A DNA stretch of 64,000 nucleotides, taken from contig NZ_CP150660.1 in assembly GCF_038023995.1 (NCBI RefSeq), forward strand, positions 990,501 to 1,054,500. Reading direction: 5' to 3'. Below the pieces are notes generated by a model, which was not told the DNA's origin, made no database searches, and saw only the letters and a list, made by a program, of their open reading frames with translations. A program made the position numbers and the translations under genes. How positions within the stretch are numbered: the stretch's first letter is position 1; each line of letters starts with the position of its first letter. This document shows positions 1-15,867 of this stretch, one piece after another. The DNA comes from Polaribacter atrinae. Its GTDB lineage: Bacteria > Bacteroidota > Bacteroidia > Flavobacteriales > Flavobacteriaceae.

Positions 1-1093
1 GTTCTAAAGAAGGCATATTGTGTGCGCTTCGAATGGCATTTACGCCCATATCTTTTAAAATACGTAATTGTCTTCGGATAGCAGATTTGTTTACAGCCGC
101 TCCGATAGGTCCCAAATCGTGATGCAAACAAACTCCTTTAAACTTTGTAATCTCTCCGTTTAAACTGAAGCCTTTTTCTGCTTCGTATTTGATGGATCTA
201 ATTCCGAAACGTGTTGAAATTTCATCTTTTAGAATAGTTCCTTTGTATACTTGAGAAATAGAAGTGTATAAATAAGGCGTTTCCGGACTCCATAAATTCG
301 GATTGTTGACAGCTATATTTTGCTCAAATTCATTTCCATAAATGGACGAAGTTTTATTGGTAGTAATTAGACTTCCTTGTGCATCTAAAATTTTGGTAAC
401 AAGAGTCAATCCTTCTCCTAAAACTTTCGTTTTTACGTTTATTTTCGCTAATTCTTTGGTAACTATAGGCGTTGTTATAAACGTCCCCCATTGCTTAATA
501 CTTTCTTTATTCTTGGTAATAATTCGAACATTTCTGTACAAACCAGCTCCAGGATACCAGCGTGAAGACAAACCTTTATTTGTTAATTTAACGGCTAATG
601 TGTTTTTTTTATTTGCTAGAATATGCTCAGTAATATCAAAGTAGAAATAACTGTATCCATAGTTCCGACTTCCTATTTTTTTTCCATTCAGAAAAATTTC
701 GGGTTCACTCATCGCACCTTCAAATAATAGTATTACCTTTTTATCTTTGTTGAAATTTGGCAACGAAAACTCATTTCTGTACCAACCAACACCAATGTAT
801 GGCAACGCACCTGTTCTACCAGTTTTTTCGGTAGGGACTTTTTCTCCATTCTGAACAATGGCAACCATTTGTTTGTCTATTTCTTTATCAAAAGGACCTT
901 TAATTGCCCAATCATGCGGAACAACAACCGTTTCCCATTTAGAATCATCAAAAGAAATATCTTGTGCATTTTTTAGATCACCTTTGGTGAATTTCCAGTT
1001 TTTTTCTAAAGTGAGTACCTCTCTTACATTGTTTTGCGCCAGTATTGAAACTGTAAAAAAAAGAATATAGAAAGTTGATATCAGATTTTTCAT
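1..1093 (-). CDS. GH2 beta-galactosidase-type enzyme, partial (C-terminus beyond window)
   Basis: Reading leftwards from the ATG at 1093 gives 364 codons without a stop, running off the window edge. The N-terminus is a signal peptide ending near residue 20 (SILAQ). Next comes the GH2 sugar-binding jelly roll (VPHDWAI, GVGWYR, FLNGKKIG, WYPGAGLYR), an immunoglobulin-like domain, and the start of the TIM barrel (FKGVCLHHD, NAIRSAHN). The catalytic acid/base and nucleophile glutamates would lie outside the window, so activity cannot be judged. The PHDW and GAGLYR motifs favour the shorter GalB-like beta-galactosidases over the LacZ-like pair further right; beta-glucuronidase-like specificity is possible. 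It lies 429 bp downstream of the GH27 gene, so it may have its own promoter. A role in removing terminal galactose is inferred. Confidence 0.85.
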   Translation of the reverse strand, partial: MKNLISTFYILFFTVSILAQNNVREVLTLEKNWKFTKGDLKNAQDISFDDSKWETVVVPHDWAIKGPFDKEIDKQMVAIVQNGEKVPTEKTGRTGALPYIGVGWYRNEFSLPNFNKDKKVILLFEGAMSEPEIFLNGKKIGSRNYGYSYFYFDITEHILANKKNTLAVKLTNKGLSSRWYPGAGLYRNVRIITKNKESIKQWGTFITTPIVTKELAKINVKTKVLGEGLTLVTKILDAQGSLITTNKTSSIYGNEFEQNIAVNNPNLWSPETPYLYTSISQVYKGTILKDEISTRFGIRSIKYEAEKGFSLNGEITKFKGVCLHHDLGPIGAAVNKSAIRRQLRILKDMGVNAIRSAHNMPSLE

Positions 1094-1522
1094 TGGTTTT
1101 ATTTTACTCTTTTATTTATTATTAATAGACAGAGATATAGTTTATAGAAGCTTCTTACCTCCTAAAATAATGCTTCCTTTAGTAACTTTTAAAATATCAT
1201 TTAATTATAAAAAAGAATCACCTTTAAAACATCTCAATATAATTTTGTGATAAACAAAATCACTAGTTCTCGCAGTTTGCAAACTAGAATTGATAAAATA
1301 GGTTGTCAGTTCACGTGAAATTACTATCTCAAAAATTTTGCCTCAAATAATCAATTTTACTTCATTTTTTTTAAGCTGTTCAACTGAACTTAAAACTAAC
1401 TTTATGAGATTCCTCCTATCGTCGGAAAGACACTACGAACAAAGTTTCGCAAAACTTAATGAAAACAATCAGAATATAGAGAACCTTCATTCCATTAAAC
1501 TTCAATCTAAATGACGTAAACT
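1094..1522. other. 429-bp non-coding gap between GH27 and partial GH2
   Basis: I see no plausible gene on either strand. The stretch holds several short inverted repeats: TTCACGTGAA at 1310-1319, GTTCAACTGAAC near 1378, and CTAGTT/AACTAG arms around a TTTGCAAA palindrome near 1263-1287. No hairpin is followed by a clear T-tract on the minus strand, and I find no convincing TAnnTTTG box upstream of the GH2 start. It probably holds the end of the GH27 transcript and a promoter for the partial GH2 gene, but neither can be placed. Confidence 0.5.
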
Positions 1523-2776
1523 TTATTTATTCTGAAACACATTAAATGGTTTTGAAGTTCCATCTATTGTTAAAACTACTACTCCGTGAGGAGCTACTTC
1601 AAAGGTCCAAGTTTCTGTTGTTGTTTTATCATAGTCTTTTTTAGCCCAAACATCTCTAAAAGTATACCCTTTTGAAGCATCTAACCCTACTTGATCTAAA
1701 TCAAAAGAAATATTTGCTATTTTGTTTGACCTGTTCAATAAAGTTACTGCTACTTTACCACTCATCGTAGATACTAATGGTTTTGCCCAAACTTCTAAAT
1801 CGCCATGATCTACCAACCTTCTTGCTTGGTAAACCAACGGATCTTGATTTAATGCAATTATTTCTTTATTAGTTAAAATATCAATCGTTTGCTGGCTCAT
1901 ATCTCTTAAATCGTTACCAGCTAACAAAGGAGAACACATCATAGACCACATGCTAAAATGTGTTTTGTCTTCTTCAAAACTCATTCCTCTACCTACTTGT
2001 AACATATCCATATCATTTACATGACCCGGTGAAGCATATCTCCATAAATCTGCATTTAAATCGATAATGTGTAAAATAGAATGAAATTCATTGCTAATAT
2101 CTCCAGAAATCCTCCAAGAATCAGCTATCTGAAGCGCCCATGTACCAGGAAACTCCCATCTACAAATATTGTAAACCGTGTTTGGTTTTACCTCTTTTAT
2201 AACATTTGCTATTTGTGTGTATCTCGTTTCTTCATCCAATCCTAACCAGTCTCCACCACACCAATCTATTTTTATAAAATCGTAATTCCAGTCCTTTAAC
2301 ATCAATTTTAAATCTTTTCTATCGTGTCCTAAAAGACCTCCACCAACACCAATCGTATCCCTATCCCAATGAGATGCACAGGTATTAATCCCTGCATCAG
2401 AATAAATTCCGGCTTTTAAACCTTTTGAGTGGATATAGTCTGAAATAACTTTCATTCCGTTTGGAAACCTTTCTGGATGCACTAATAAATTTCCTTTTTC
2501 ATCTCTACCTCCAAAAAAACCATCATCAATATTCACATACGAATAACCAGCGTCTGCCATTCCAGAAGACACCATGTAATCTGCTTGTGCTTTAATAATT
2601 TCTTCATTAATATCTACATGAAAATTATTCCAACTAGACCAACCCATAATTGGAGTTTGTGGTTTACTCGTTTTTTGATTTTTATTTTTCTGTGAAGAAT
2701 CAACATCATTTGACTGATTTTGTACTGTACAAGATGCTAATACAATAAACGATAATAGAAGTATTTTTTTATACAT
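1523..2776 (-). CDS. GH27 alpha-galactosidase-type lipoprotein
   Basis: A retaining GH27 enzyme of 417 aa removing terminal alpha-galactose or alpha-N-acetylgalactosamine. A lipoprotein signal (VLASC, Cys16) puts it in a membrane-anchored position. The barrel begins at MGWSSWNNF (about residue 44). The predicted nucleophile is Asp171 in IKIDWCGG and the acid/base is Asp226 in WRISGDI. A beta-sandwich C-domain follows. It lies 73 bp downstream of the second GH2 gene and probably shares its transcript. Pairing with beta-galactosidases suggests action on galactose caps. Alpha-Gal versus alpha-GalNAc specificity cannot be decided from the residues I can read. Confidence 0.9.
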   Translation of the reverse strand: MYKKILLLSFIVLASCTVQNQSNDVDSSQKNKNQKTSKPQTPIMGWSSWNNFHVDINEEIIKAQADYMVSSGMADAGYSYVNIDDGFFGGRDEKGNLLVHPERFPNGMKVISDYIHSKGLKAGIYSDAGINTCASHWDRDTIGVGGGLLGHDRKDLKLMLKDWNYDFIKIDWCGGDWLGLDEETRYTQIANVIKEVKPNTVYNICRWEFPGTWALQIADSWRISGDISNEFHSILHIIDLNADLWRYASPGHVNDMDMLQVGRGMSFEEDKTHFSMWSMMCSPLLAGNDLRDMSQQTIDILTNKEIIALNQDPLVYQARRLVDHGDLEVWAKPLVSTMSGKVAVTLLNRSNKIANISFDLDQVGLDASKGYTFRDVWAKKDYDKTTTETWTFEVAPHGVVVLTIDGTSKPFNVFQNK

Positions 2777-2849
2777 AGTGAGTTGTTATTTAAAACTAAT
2801 ATCGACTTTTATTATAAAAATAATCGTCGATATTAACCTATTTCATTTA

Positions 2850-5978
<3,129 letters not shown>

Positions 5979-5990
5979 TTATGCTACTAA

Positions 5991-9359
<3,369 letters not shown>

Positions 9360-9437
9360 TTATCTAAGTTAAATATTTCTTTTAATTTTGATTATTAAAT
9401 CAATTTGCTAAAATAATTAAAATATCTATTATTCGTA

Positions 9438-9452
9438 TTATGTTATACATAT
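9438..9452. promoter_or_regulatory. Putative GntR/FadR-type operator upstream of GH2 operon
   Basis: The palindrome TTATGT-TAT-ACATAT differs at one position from the perfect TTATGT-N3-ACATAA palindrome beside the GntR gene. Outside the palindrome, 17 bases (GTATTATGTTATACATA) are identical to that site. It carries the GTNNNAC core typical of FadR-subfamily operators. It lies about 90 bp upstream of the GH2 start. I find no clear TAnnTTTG box placed next to it on the minus strand, so the mode of control is less clear than at the other two sites. Confidence 0.6.
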
Positions 9453-9500
9453 TAATTGAACTAAATTCTAAACTATTATCATAAAAAAAATAGCTTCCTA

Positions 9501-9545
9501 TAAAAATAAACCCCGTGAAATCAATAAGATTACAAGGGGTTTACA
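9501..9545 (-). terminator. Rho-independent-type terminator after susD1
   Basis: AAACCCC (9508-9514) and GGGGTTT (9536-9542) form a stem 30 bp beyond the SusD stop. On the minus strand the stem is followed by an A/T run rich in T. It separates the SusC/SusD unit from the GH2 unit, which then needs its own promoter. Confidence 0.65.
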
Positions 9546-9571
9546 AAACTAATTCAAATTCAAATAATATT

Positions 9572-11308
9572 TTACCACCCTGGGTTCTGCGTTAAATTCT
9601 CTAGGCTCAATACAATTTCTTCTGTAGGTATTGGCGACAAGTAATCTCTTCCTATTTTAAACTCAAACCCTGAAGGAATTGTATTCTTATAAGGATCTAT
9701 ATTACCATCTGAGTTTACAAGAATAGAATTTCCAATTAAATCTGTAAATTCTGTTTCCATATCACCACTTCCAATTATTTTAAAGCCTAACAATCTTTTA
9801 CCAACAATTAATTCATCTGCAGCTGCCCAACGCATTAAGTCATCAAACCGCTTTCCTTCTAAAGCCAGTTCTACTCTACGCTCTCTTCTAATTTCATTAA
9901 CAACATCGCTTAATGCAGGAAATGCTTTGTTTGAATCTGCAACTGGTGCTGTTGATAAGTTTGGCATCCCTACACGAGTTCTTAATAAATTAATAGAAAT
10001 ATCTAAATCTCCTTGTGTTAAAGTACCTAACTCTGCCTTTGCTTCTGCATAGTTTAACAATACCTCTGCATATCTAAATATAATAGCCCCCGTCCAACTA
10101 TCATATCTTTGAGCCTCATCTGTAGTACCACCTTTGTAAATTTGAAAACCTGTTGTTGAAGTAATTTCATTGTTTCCTCTAAATACTGGAAATTCAAATA
10201 TTTCATCTGCTACTCCTGAGTTTACAGTTATTAAATCTCCAGGTGTACAAATTGTTTGTGCAAGCCTAGGATCTCTATTCGCAACAATATCTGTAAGACT
10301 ACTTTCTTGATTTACATTGTACATTGAACTCACTGAAATAGGCTGACCGTCTAAAGCTAAATAAGAATCTACTAAAGATTTGGTTACACCAGTTCCAGAA
10401 CCTGTGTACGGTAAATAATGACCAACCTTATGACTTACTCCTTCAGAAACACTATATTTTTTCCAAAACATTACTTCGGGATTTCCTGAATAATCGATTT
10501 GATTGAATAAATCCCAATACGTTTTATCAGTTCCATTATTATACAAAGAATAATTCCCTTGATCTATTAATGTTTTTGCAGCTTCTGCAGCCCATTCTAA
10601 AAACTTAGTACTTTCATTAGTTGGTGCTGCAAAGACAGTACCATCATGATATTTCTCCCAAGTACCTTCATAAAGACAAATAGTAGATTTTAATGCCAAT
10701 GCAATACCTTGGTGTACTCTAAATGATTCTGCAGAGCTTTTAGGCTTTAACTTAGCAATCGCCATATCTAAATCTGCTACTATTTTAGTAGCCAATTCAT
10801 TTCTAGGTAATCTTGGAGAATACAGTTCTGGAGAATCTGTATTTAACGTTTTAACAATATGTGGCACACCACCATATCGTTTTAATAAATTGAAATAAAA
10901 CATAGCACGGAAAAAATAAGCTTCTCCATTATAATGCTCAATTGTTACTTCATCTCCTTGCGCAGTACTACTATTTTCAAGATAAAAATTTACAGCTCTA
11001 ATGGAGTTAAAATTCCAAGAAGCATCAGATGTAGGTACATTTGTAGAATTACCGACTAATCTAGTATTAACAAAAATATCTGCAAGATTATCACTATTAT
11101 TATCTATTTCAAAAGTACCTCCATTAAACCCAGAGTGAACTTGAAATGATGTATAAAATTGATTTAAGAAAAGTGCCAGATCATTGGGAGTTTTCCAATA
11201 CGCCTCTGGAGAAATTTCATCCTCGGGTAATTTATTTAATAAATCATCAGAACAGCCTATAAAAGAAACCATTGCTAAGATTAGAGTGATGTATTTTATG
11301 TGTTTCAT
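9572..11308 (-). CDS. SusD/RagB-family glycan-binding lipoprotein 1
   Basis: Surface lipoprotein that forms the lid of the SusC-type importer and binds the oligosaccharide. The lipobox ends at Cys19 (SFIGCSDD). The N-terminus LNKLPEDEISPEAYWK, the tetratricopeptide helices (YFFRAMFYFNLLKRYGGVP) and the C-terminal RRERRVELALEGKRFDDLMRW and YLSPIPTEEI motifs are classic for SusD/RagB. At 578 aa it has normal length. It starts 11 bp after the SusC stop, so the two are cotranscribed, and a terminator follows. The ligand is unknown; the putative GntR operator upstream of susC1 suggests a sialylated or galactosylated N-glycan. Confidence 0.95.
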   Translation of the reverse strand: MKHIKYITLILAMVSFIGCSDDLLNKLPEDEISPEAYWKTPNDLALFLNQFYTSFQVHSGFNGGTFEIDNNSDNLADIFVNTRLVGNSTNVPTSDASWNFNSIRAVNFYLENSSTAQGDEVTIEHYNGEAYFFRAMFYFNLLKRYGGVPHIVKTLNTDSPELYSPRLPRNELATKIVADLDMAIAKLKPKSSAESFRVHQGIALALKSTICLYEGTWEKYHDGTVFAAPTNESTKFLEWAAEAAKTLIDQGNYSLYNNGTDKTYWDLFNQIDYSGNPEVMFWKKYSVSEGVSHKVGHYLPYTGSGTGVTKSLVDSYLALDGQPISVSSMYNVNQESSLTDIVANRDPRLAQTICTPGDLITVNSGVADEIFEFPVFRGNNEITSTTGFQIYKGGTTDEAQRYDSWTGAIIFRYAEVLLNYAEAKAELGTLTQGDLDISINLLRTRVGMPNLSTAPVADSNKAFPALSDVVNEIRRERRVELALEGKRFDDLMRWAAADELIVGKRLLGFKIIGSGDMETEFTDLIGNSILVNSDGNIDPYKNTIPSGFEFKIGRDYLSPIPTEEIVLSLENLTQNPGW

Positions 11309-11319
11309 AATATATATAT

Positions 11320-14300
11320 TTAAAATTGAACATTTAAACCAAGTGATAACGATTTTTGAAGTGGGTAAATTTTACCACTTCCCCAATAACCTCCAGTAGC
11401 TTCAGGATCGTACATTGTTGGCATATCTGTAATGGTAAGCAAGTTTTCTCCTGTTACAAATAATCTAAGTTTTTTAAGATTTAATTTTTCCATGATATCT
11501 GTAGAAAAAGTATAACCAAGACTCACATTTTTTAATCTTACGTATGCTCCATTCTTTAAATACCTAGTTTGCACTTCTTGATTTCTCCAAGCACTATTAA
11601 AAGTAGGTCTAGGTAAGTATGCATCTGTATTATCTTCAGACCAATAATCTGCATGTTCTACAAATGCTGCAGACTGCCATTGGTTACCTACCGCACCAAA
11701 AGTATAAGGATCTTGTTTTCCTGTATTTACATCTCTTTTTCCAACACCTTGCCAGAACATAGAGAAATCAAAACCTTTATAGTCTAAACCTGCAGTTATA
11801 GAGTAAGAATATCTAGGTGTACTGTTACCAATTACTTTTTGATCTCCAGCATCATCTGAAGTAGACTTACCCCAATCTATATGACCATCTCCATTAATAT
11901 CATTATACTTTACGTCTCCTGGTTTCCAAACACCACCCCAAAAAGTAGATTGATCAAAACCATTATCTATTTCATCTTGATTTTGATATAAACCTAGTGT
12001 TTCAAATCCCCAGATTTCTCCAAGTGTTTGCCCTTCACGGAACGTATTTAATAAATTGTTTGGGTTACGGTATTTTGTAACTTTTGTTACAGCATCAGAT
12101 AAAACAACACCTACATTGTAACCAACATCACCAATATTATCTTTCCACTGTATACTAAAATCAAATCCTTTTGTTTCTATAGACGCATTATTAGCTTGTG
12201 GTGCCGAAGTACCTAATAAAGCTGGTAAACGTTCTGCAGGACCAAACATATTGTCTGTAGACCTTATAAAATACTCAAAAGTCATTTGCAAACGATTGTT
12301 ATACGCAGCTAGATCTAACCCGTAGTTATCTGTTTTTACTGTTTCCCAAGTAATATCTGGACTAATAAGACCAGGAGTTGTAGTGTAATTTGGTCTCCCA
12401 GAATCTCCTAACCACCATAAATTGGTATTAATAGGCATACGAGAAATATATAAATAGTTAGACACATTTTGGTTTCCAATAGACCCTGTAGAGTAACGAA
12501 GTTTAAACATATTAATTCTATCTATCGTCCAAAAATCTTCTTTTGCTACGTTATATCCAACAGATATAGACGGAAAAAAGTTCCAACGACTGTCTGGTGC
12601 AAATCTAGATGATGCATCATAACGTCCGTTAATTTCAAAAAGGTATTTTTCTTTGTAATTGTAATTTAATCTTCCAAAATATCCTTGTGTAGCATAAGCA
12701 CCTGCAGAATCATTTACGTTATCTTCTCCAACCGCTGTAGATATAGATGGCACATTGTCTGTTATAAGATCATTCTTAGAACTTGTTAAAGAACTATAAT
12801 CCGTATTTTCTTGTTGAAAACCAAACAATCCCGAAAAATTATGTATTTCGTTTAACGATTTTTCATAAGAGATAACTAAGTTAGGTGAAACATAGTTAGA
12901 TTCTGAAGCATATCTAGTAAAACTATTATTTTGACGAATTAATCTGTCTTGTCCATCTGGCTCTGTAACACTTACTTTAGCACTATGAGAAGTAATATTA
13001 GAAGTACCACGTTGGTAATAAAGACTTGTTTTAATCTTTAAATTCTCGATAGGTTCAAATATTAAATCTAGACCAGCATTGGTGCTTAGGTCTTTAGACA
13101 CACGTCTACCACCTCCTAAAAGAAAAGGAATCTCTGAACCATCACTATAACTTCCATTTGGCATTACAACACCGTTTACAGGCCAGCGTCTTGCTATGTT
13201 ATGTAAATATAAACCTGGATCATAACTAGGTCTATCTAAATCTTCTCTAGCAATTCTAATATTTGCGTTAAAAGTAAACCAATCGTTCATTTTACTTGAA
13301 ACCTTACTATTAAGTGTATATCTCTGGTATGTATCATCACCAAAGCTCATTATCCCTGGCGCATCAAAGAAAGAACCAGACACATTATAATTCACTTTAT
13401 TTTCGTTACCAGAAAAGCTAAGATTGTGCTGCTGACGTACTACTACATCTTTATACATAACATCAAACCAATCTGTATTGGCATTAGACCCAGTATATTG
13501 TTCCCATTTAGTTCCATTTGCATTCGGAACTGTTACAGGTGTATTTATAGGGTCTGCGATATAGTCTTTTATGCGACCTAAAACATCATCACTAAATATA
13601 GGAGCACCACCACCATTGGTAGCAGATAGGTTAAAATAATTTGCAAAATCTAAAGAATTCATCATTTCCGGAGTTTTTGTCGGTGATGAATAAATAAAAT
13701 TATTTGAATATGTAATAACATGCCCTGACACTCCTTCACCACTCTTAGTCTTCACCAAGATAACACCAAAGGCTGCTCGAGATCCATAGATAGCTGAAGA
13801 AGATGCGTCTTTTAAGACAGAAATACTTTCTATATCATCTGGATTTATATTATTTAAATCTGAAGGGTCACTTAATGGAATATCATCTACAATAACCAAA
13901 GGAGATCCCGTTCCTTGAAGGTTACCAACACCACGAATACTAATATTCATACTAGATCCTGGCGCCCCACCTGCATTACCTACAGTTAAAGCTAATCCTG
14001 GTACAGATCCTTGAATGGCCTGCATTACGTTACTTACAGGTCTATTTTCTAACACCTCTGCATCTATAGTACTTACAGCTCCCGTTAAATTTCCTTTTTT
14101 CTGGGTACCGTAACCTACAATAACGATCTCTTCTAAAGTACTTGTATCTTCAGTTAAACTAGCATTAACCACTTGTTTTCCGTTTACAGTAATCTCTTTA
14201 GTTGTAAAACCAATGTAGCTAAACTGAAGTGTAGCATTCGCACTTACGTTAATTGAATAATTTCCATCAAAATCTGAAACTACTCCTTTTTTTGTTCCTT

Positions 14301-14439
14301 TCTCCATAATGTTAACCCCAGGTATTGGGTCTCCATTATTAGCATCGGTAACTGTACCGGTTACTGTACTTTGAGCCTGAACAGTCATAAGACCGAACGC
14401 AAAAAATGTAAACAGTAACAAACTTAGCTTTTGAATCAT
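11320..14439 (-). CDS. SusC/RagA-family TonB-dependent glycan importer 1
   Basis: Outer-membrane beta-barrel that imports oligosaccharides using TonB energy. It is 1039 aa with a signal peptide (MTVQAQ), then a CarboxypepD_reg-like domain (VTGTVTDANNGDPIPGVNI), a TonB-box region (EEIVIVGYGTQKK), the plug (IRGVGNLQGTGSPLVIVDDIP, SSSAIYGSRAAFGVILVKTK) and a 22-strand-type barrel ending in the aromatic tail LGLNVQF. The gene begins directly after a putative operator and -7 box at 14468-14492, so its control can be read from the sequence. It is cotranscribed with SusD1. Confidence 0.95.
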   Translation of the reverse strand: MIQKLSLLLFTFFAFGLMTVQAQSTVTGTVTDANNGDPIPGVNIMEKGTKKGVVSDFDGNYSINVSANATLQFSYIGFTTKEITVNGKQVVNASLTEDTSTLEEIVIVGYGTQKKGNLTGAVSTIDAEVLENRPVSNVMQAIQGSVPGLALTVGNAGGAPGSSMNISIRGVGNLQGTGSPLVIVDDIPLSDPSDLNNINPDDIESISVLKDASSSAIYGSRAAFGVILVKTKSGEGVSGHVITYSNNFIYSSPTKTPEMMNSLDFANYFNLSATNGGGAPIFSDDVLGRIKDYIADPINTPVTVPNANGTKWEQYTGSNANTDWFDVMYKDVVVRQQHNLSFSGNENKVNYNVSGSFFDAPGIMSFGDDTYQRYTLNSKVSSKMNDWFTFNANIRIAREDLDRPSYDPGLYLHNIARRWPVNGVVMPNGSYSDGSEIPFLLGGGRRVSKDLSTNAGLDLIFEPIENLKIKTSLYYQRGTSNITSHSAKVSVTEPDGQDRLIRQNNSFTRYASESNYVSPNLVISYEKSLNEIHNFSGLFGFQQENTDYSSLTSSKNDLITDNVPSISTAVGEDNVNDSAGAYATQGYFGRLNYNYKEKYLFEINGRYDASSRFAPDSRWNFFPSISVGYNVAKEDFWTIDRINMFKLRYSTGSIGNQNVSNYLYISRMPINTNLWWLGDSGRPNYTTTPGLISPDITWETVKTDNYGLDLAAYNNRLQMTFEYFIRSTDNMFGPAERLPALLGTSAPQANNASIETKGFDFSIQWKDNIGDVGYNVGVVLSDAVTKVTKYRNPNNLLNTFREGQTLGEIWGFETLGLYQNQDEIDNGFDQSTFWGGVWKPGDVKYNDINGDGHIDWGKSTSDDAGDQKVIGNSTPRYSYSITAGLDYKGFDFSMFWQGVGKRDVNTGKQDPYTFGAVGNQWQSAAFVEHADYWSEDNTDAYLPRPTFNSAWRNQEVQTRYLKNGAYVRLKNVSLGYTFSTDIMEKLNLKKLRLFVTGENLLTITDMPTMYDPEATGGYWGSGKIYPLQKSLSLGLNVQF

Positions 14440-14467
14440 AAAATTTAGTTTATAGTTGAAATATGTC

Positions 14468-14492
14468 TTATGTATTACTTAATACAAAAATA
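14468..14492 (-). promoter_or_regulatory. susC1 promoter -7 box with overlapping putative FadR-type operator
   Basis: On the minus strand TATTTTTG (14485-14492) fits the Bacteroidota -7 consensus TAnnTTTG. Two bases downstream lies the palindrome TTATGT-ATT-ACTTAA (14468-14482), one mismatch from TTATGT-N3-ACATAA. The same spacing of two bases is found at the AGE promoter. The operator ends 28 bases before the SusC start codon. I do not see a convincing -33 element. The operator would cover the transcription start, which fits repression. Confidence 0.6.
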
Positions 14493-14589
14493 TATAAAGT
14501 TTTGTTAATTTTTTATATCATTTCGACAAGTAACAATACAACTGCTACAAAGAGCAAGTTAGGAAGTATGAGCTAAAAAAGTATATTAA

Positions 14590-14635
14590 CAATAAAATCA
14601 GTTAGTTATCAATACAAAATGATAACTAACTGATT
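14590..14635 (-). terminator. Strong terminator hairpin at end of the 17-gene N-glycan operon
   Basis: A perfect 16-bp stem (14596-14611 with 14620-14635) encloses an 8-base loop, 33 bp beyond the PNGase F stop codon. On the minus strand the stem runs into a T-rich stretch (TTTTATTGTTAA). It ends the long operon and insulates susC1, which has its own promoter further on. Confidence 0.8.
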
Positions 14636-14668
14636 CTTAAAAAAAAAACAACTATTTTAAATACTACT

Positions 14669-15850
14669 TTATTCGTATGTTAAATATGCGGAAACTAACC
14701 AATGATTTAATTTATCTCCGTCTACTGGTGTAGCAGGAATTTTTATTTTTAACATGTGATCTCCCGCTTTTAAATCTCCTAAATTAACAACCATAGGCTT
14801 TACAAAAGAGCCTGGACACCAATTAGATCTAGATAAATCTGATGAAGCAATGCGTTCTTCAATTTCTTTAACTTGATAAGAATGAGTTTTAGAATCTATA
14901 TAAGATGCAGAATCTTTTCTAATCCAAACGCCAGAAGTAGGGTTAAATCTTCTAAATGAAGCACAATCATCTCTCCAAGGAATGGTATCTAAAACCAATT
15001 TGTTGTTAAAAAACACACTATTCTTAATTTTGATAAATTCATCACCACCACTATGCCCTCCATGACCTGTTGTAATATAATGTAATTTTACATTTTTTGC
15101 TTTCTTTTTTAAATGTATAGACTGCTCTAAATCATTATGAGCAAAATTGTCTGGTATTTGCTGTCCGCCAACGTAAGGTATTGTATTCACTAAAGGCAAT
15201 ACAGATACTTTTTGCTGTTTTCTATTAGAGTACGTTAGTTCTAAGTCAAAATCATATCCTTCTGCTGTCCAAGTATCAATCCAAACACCAACATAAAATG
15301 TACCTGTTACTAAACTCTCTAAATCTGTAATGTCATTTTCCCAAACCACTTGTTTTTCCCAACTTGGTATGTATACTGGTCTTCTATATTTTACTTTATT
15401 ATCGCTATAATACCCTACTCCAAAAGGAGTCATAAATCGCATTAGTTCTACAACAGGATTGTAATTTGTTCCTTTTACAAAACCAGCATAATTATCATCG
15501 ATATAAGAATCTTTTGGAAAATCATTCTTTTTTTCTGTAACAGAAAGTATAGATAGTTTTTCTGGATCACTTACTACAAAGCAAGAACCAGATTTATCCC
15601 AACGATCTCCATTTGAGCGTACAGTTATTTTTATTTTTACGTCTGTTCCTTTTTTAAACTCTGGAATGCTTACTTTTTTATACACCAATCTTCCGCTCAT
15701 TAGGCTTACTGCCTCCGAGTCTGTACCTTTTTCGCCGCCAAAATTTAAAACTTGTTTATTAAATACATTAATTTTAGTACTATTTTCTTGTGCAAATAAA
15801 TTAACACAAAGCACTAATAAACTGATTTTTATACTATTTTTAAACTTCAT
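14669..15850 (-). CDS. PNGase F-family peptide-N4-(N-acetylglucosaminyl)asparagine amidase
   Basis: Predicted to cut the amide between Asn and the first GlcNAc, releasing whole N-glycans. The 393-aa protein has a signal peptide (VNLFAQ, about residue 21) and the two jelly-roll domains of the Elizabethkingia PNGase F fold. From memory of that enzyme, Asp60 in EWDRY aligns with Asp85 here (RWDKS) and Glu206 aligns with Glu271 (GHGGHSGGDEF). The signature NWCPG is at 343-347, compared with GWCPG in PNGase F. Glu118 (TETW) is replaced by Asp192 (IDTW), a conservative but notable change. It lacks the extra N-terminal bowl domain of type II enzymes. It is the last gene of the operon, 17 bp after the EEP gene, and is followed by a strong terminator. 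Family assignment is firm; full activity is not proven. Confidence 0.85.
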   Translation of the reverse strand: MKFKNSIKISLLVLCVNLFAQENSTKINVFNKQVLNFGGEKGTDSEAVSLMSGRLVYKKVSIPEFKKGTDVKIKITVRSNGDRWDKSGSCFVVSDPEKLSILSVTEKKNDFPKDSYIDDNYAGFVKGTNYNPVVELMRFMTPFGVGYYSDNKVKYRRPVYIPSWEKQVVWENDITDLESLVTGTFYVGVWIDTWTAEGYDFDLELTYSNRKQQKVSVLPLVNTIPYVGGQQIPDNFAHNDLEQSIHLKKKAKNVKLHYITTGHGGHSGGDEFIKIKNSVFFNNKLVLDTIPWRDDCASFRRFNPTSGVWIRKDSASYIDSKTHSYQVKEIEERIASSDLSRSNWCPGSFVKPMVVNLGDLKAGDHMLKIKIPATPVDGDKLNHWLVSAYLTYE

Positions 15851-15867
15851 TTTATTCTAATTAATTA

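Noticed and set aside
1..1093. Possible truncated GH2 pseudogene at the left edge
   Set aside because: There is no stop codon in the visible 364 codons; the truncation is only due to the window boundary.
1157..1163. AGGAGGT on the minus strand, resembling a ribosome-binding site
   Set aside because: No start codon or open frame follows at a useful distance, and Bacteroidota rarely rely on such sites.
1310..1319. TTCACGTGAA palindrome in the 429-bp gap as a regulator site
   Set aside because: It is short, found once by eye, unrelated to the FadR-type operator, and not placed next to a promoter element.
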